Shown here: piece by piece, positions 63,546 through 64,000 of the stretch
Numbering within the stretch: the first letter of the stretch is position 1
Layout of the letters: each line of letters begins with the position of its first letter
Source of the DNA: Bacteroidota bacterium
Lineage (GTDB): Bacteria > Bacteroidota > Bacteroidia > Flavobacteriales > Flavobacteriaceae
DNA length: 64,000 nt
Direction of reading: 5' to 3'
Assembly (NCBI GenBank): GCA_023386585.1
Contig: JAEWJM010000019.1
Span: forward strand, 1-64,000
The notes under the pieces: model-generated
Database searches by the model: none
Seen by the model: the letters and a program-made list of their open reading frames with translations, nothing else
What the model was told of the DNA's origin: nothing
Program-made: the position numbers and the translations under genes

Positions 63546-63982
63546 TGCATTCCAAAGCGATTGCTTTTCTACCGTTTATCATATTGTTCACAGGCCTGCC
63601 ACTATATGCGCAGGAATGGCAGAGTGAAGTCTCAACTGCTTTGCGCAGTGCTTCGCAATCGAACAAGAAAGTACTCTTATACTTTTCGGCAGGAAAATCG
63701 TGCGAGGAATGCCGTGTAATCGAAGAATCTGTTTTTTCGACCGACGCGTTCCTAGAATATGCCCAGCCGCTTTATGTGCTCACGCGGGTCGCTTTTGACG
63801 CCAACGCTGAGCCGGAAAAGAAAGCTGAGAACCTGCTGGTTGTGGAAAAGTACAATAAGGACGGATTTTTCCCCTTTGTCGTTGTGGTTGACCGCAGTGG
63901 CCGAGTTATTGGAAATACCGGAATCTACGAGGGCGAGGATGCTGAAGCATTTATCAGGAAACTGAGAGCACTTTCCCGCTAA
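63545..63982 (+). CDS. Thioredoxin-like exported protein
   Basis: 145 residues with a signal peptide (1-22, cut after YAQ). Thioredoxin-like fold (about 35-140) with CxxC in SCEECRVIE (CEEC, about 57-60), like the DUF255/thioredoxin_7 group. A cis-Pro-like FFPFVVVVDRSGRVIG (in parts, about 114-126). Expected to be periplasmic and could reduce or form disulfides in the META and LTA-like proteins. Complete within the window; its stop is 22 bases before the window end. Confidence 0.85.
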   Translation: MHSKAIAFLPFIILFTGLPLYAQEWQSEVSTALRSASQSNKKVLLYFSAGKSCEECRVIEESVFSTDAFLEYAQPLYVLTRVAFDANAEPEKKAENLLVVEKYNKDGFFPFVVVVDRSGRVIGNTGIYEGEDAEAFIRKLRALSR

Positions 63983-64000
63983 TTATTTTCGAAAAGCAAT

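Overview
The window reads as a contiguous chromosomal segment from a member of the Flavobacteriaceae (Bacteroidota), most like Flavobacterium or a close relative. Markers for this are the LpxC-FabZ fusion, type IX secretion (T9SS) genes porQ and porX, cargo proteins with type A and type B T9SS C-terminal sorting domains, and gene starts preceded by the Bacteroidota -7 box TAnnTTTG rather than a Shine-Dalgarno sequence. GC looks moderate (mid-40s by eye, not computed). There is no rRNA, CRISPR array, complete insertion sequence or prophage.

Layout. 0-2.8 kb: two terminators and a dispersed repeat with a nested palindrome, then a leftward oxidative-repair operon (hydrolase, lipoprotein MsrB, cytosolic MsrB, endonuclease III-like). 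2.9-5.8 kb: a secreted adhesin-like protein and the 3' remnant of a metallo-beta-lactamase-fold gene. 5.8-14.7 kb: M48 lipoprotein protease, UMF1 transporter, a lipoprotein, Lon, PorQ overlapping Cmk, and a NupG-like nucleoside transporter. 14.9-20.3 kb: a giant T9SS type B protein and ribosomal protein S1. 20.3-31 kb is the accessory part: two paralogous leucine-rich-repeat T9SS proteins, a truncated third copy, decayed low-complexity repeats, an HTH gene broken by two frameshifts, a DUF2231-like membrane protein, a dispersed 104-bp repeat pair, FumC, and a 58-residue membrane protein. 31-39.8 kb: outer-membrane receptor, ArsC, CPBP protease, MenE, DoxX, M1 aminopeptidase, acyl-CoA carboxylase beta. 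39.9-42.6 kb: DUF47-PiT phosphate pair, methyltransferase, tRNA-Val(GAC). 42.7-46.4 kb: leftward porX-tsaE-ald-DUF4258 cluster. 46.5-50.9 kb: two very hydrophilic small proteins and a helicase, a lipoprotein, an HD-domain protein. 50.9-57 kb: an envelope/translation operon (possible leader peptide, lpxD, lpxC-fabZ, lpxA, efp, second lpxD-like gene, NTF2-like) and sucD. 57-64 kb: a membrane protein, fabG, and an envelope cluster (VWA, META, LTA-synthase-like, thioredoxin-like).

How the genes fit together. Most are housekeeping: lipid A and fatty acid synthesis, TCA enzymes (FumC, SucD), translation (S1, EF-P, TsaE, tRNA-Val), proteolysis (Lon, M48, M1, CPBP) and phosphate uptake. A second theme is T9SS: PorX (regulation), PorQ (cell-surface attachment complex) and at least four cargo genes with two sorting-signal classes. 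No clearly new multi-gene system was found. The best leads are the recently duplicated LRR locus with breakpoints inside low-complexity repeats and a copied, hairpin-forming 3' flank; the dispersed element with nested palindromes; the disordered-protein/helicase cluster; and a possible leader peptide overlapping lpxD.
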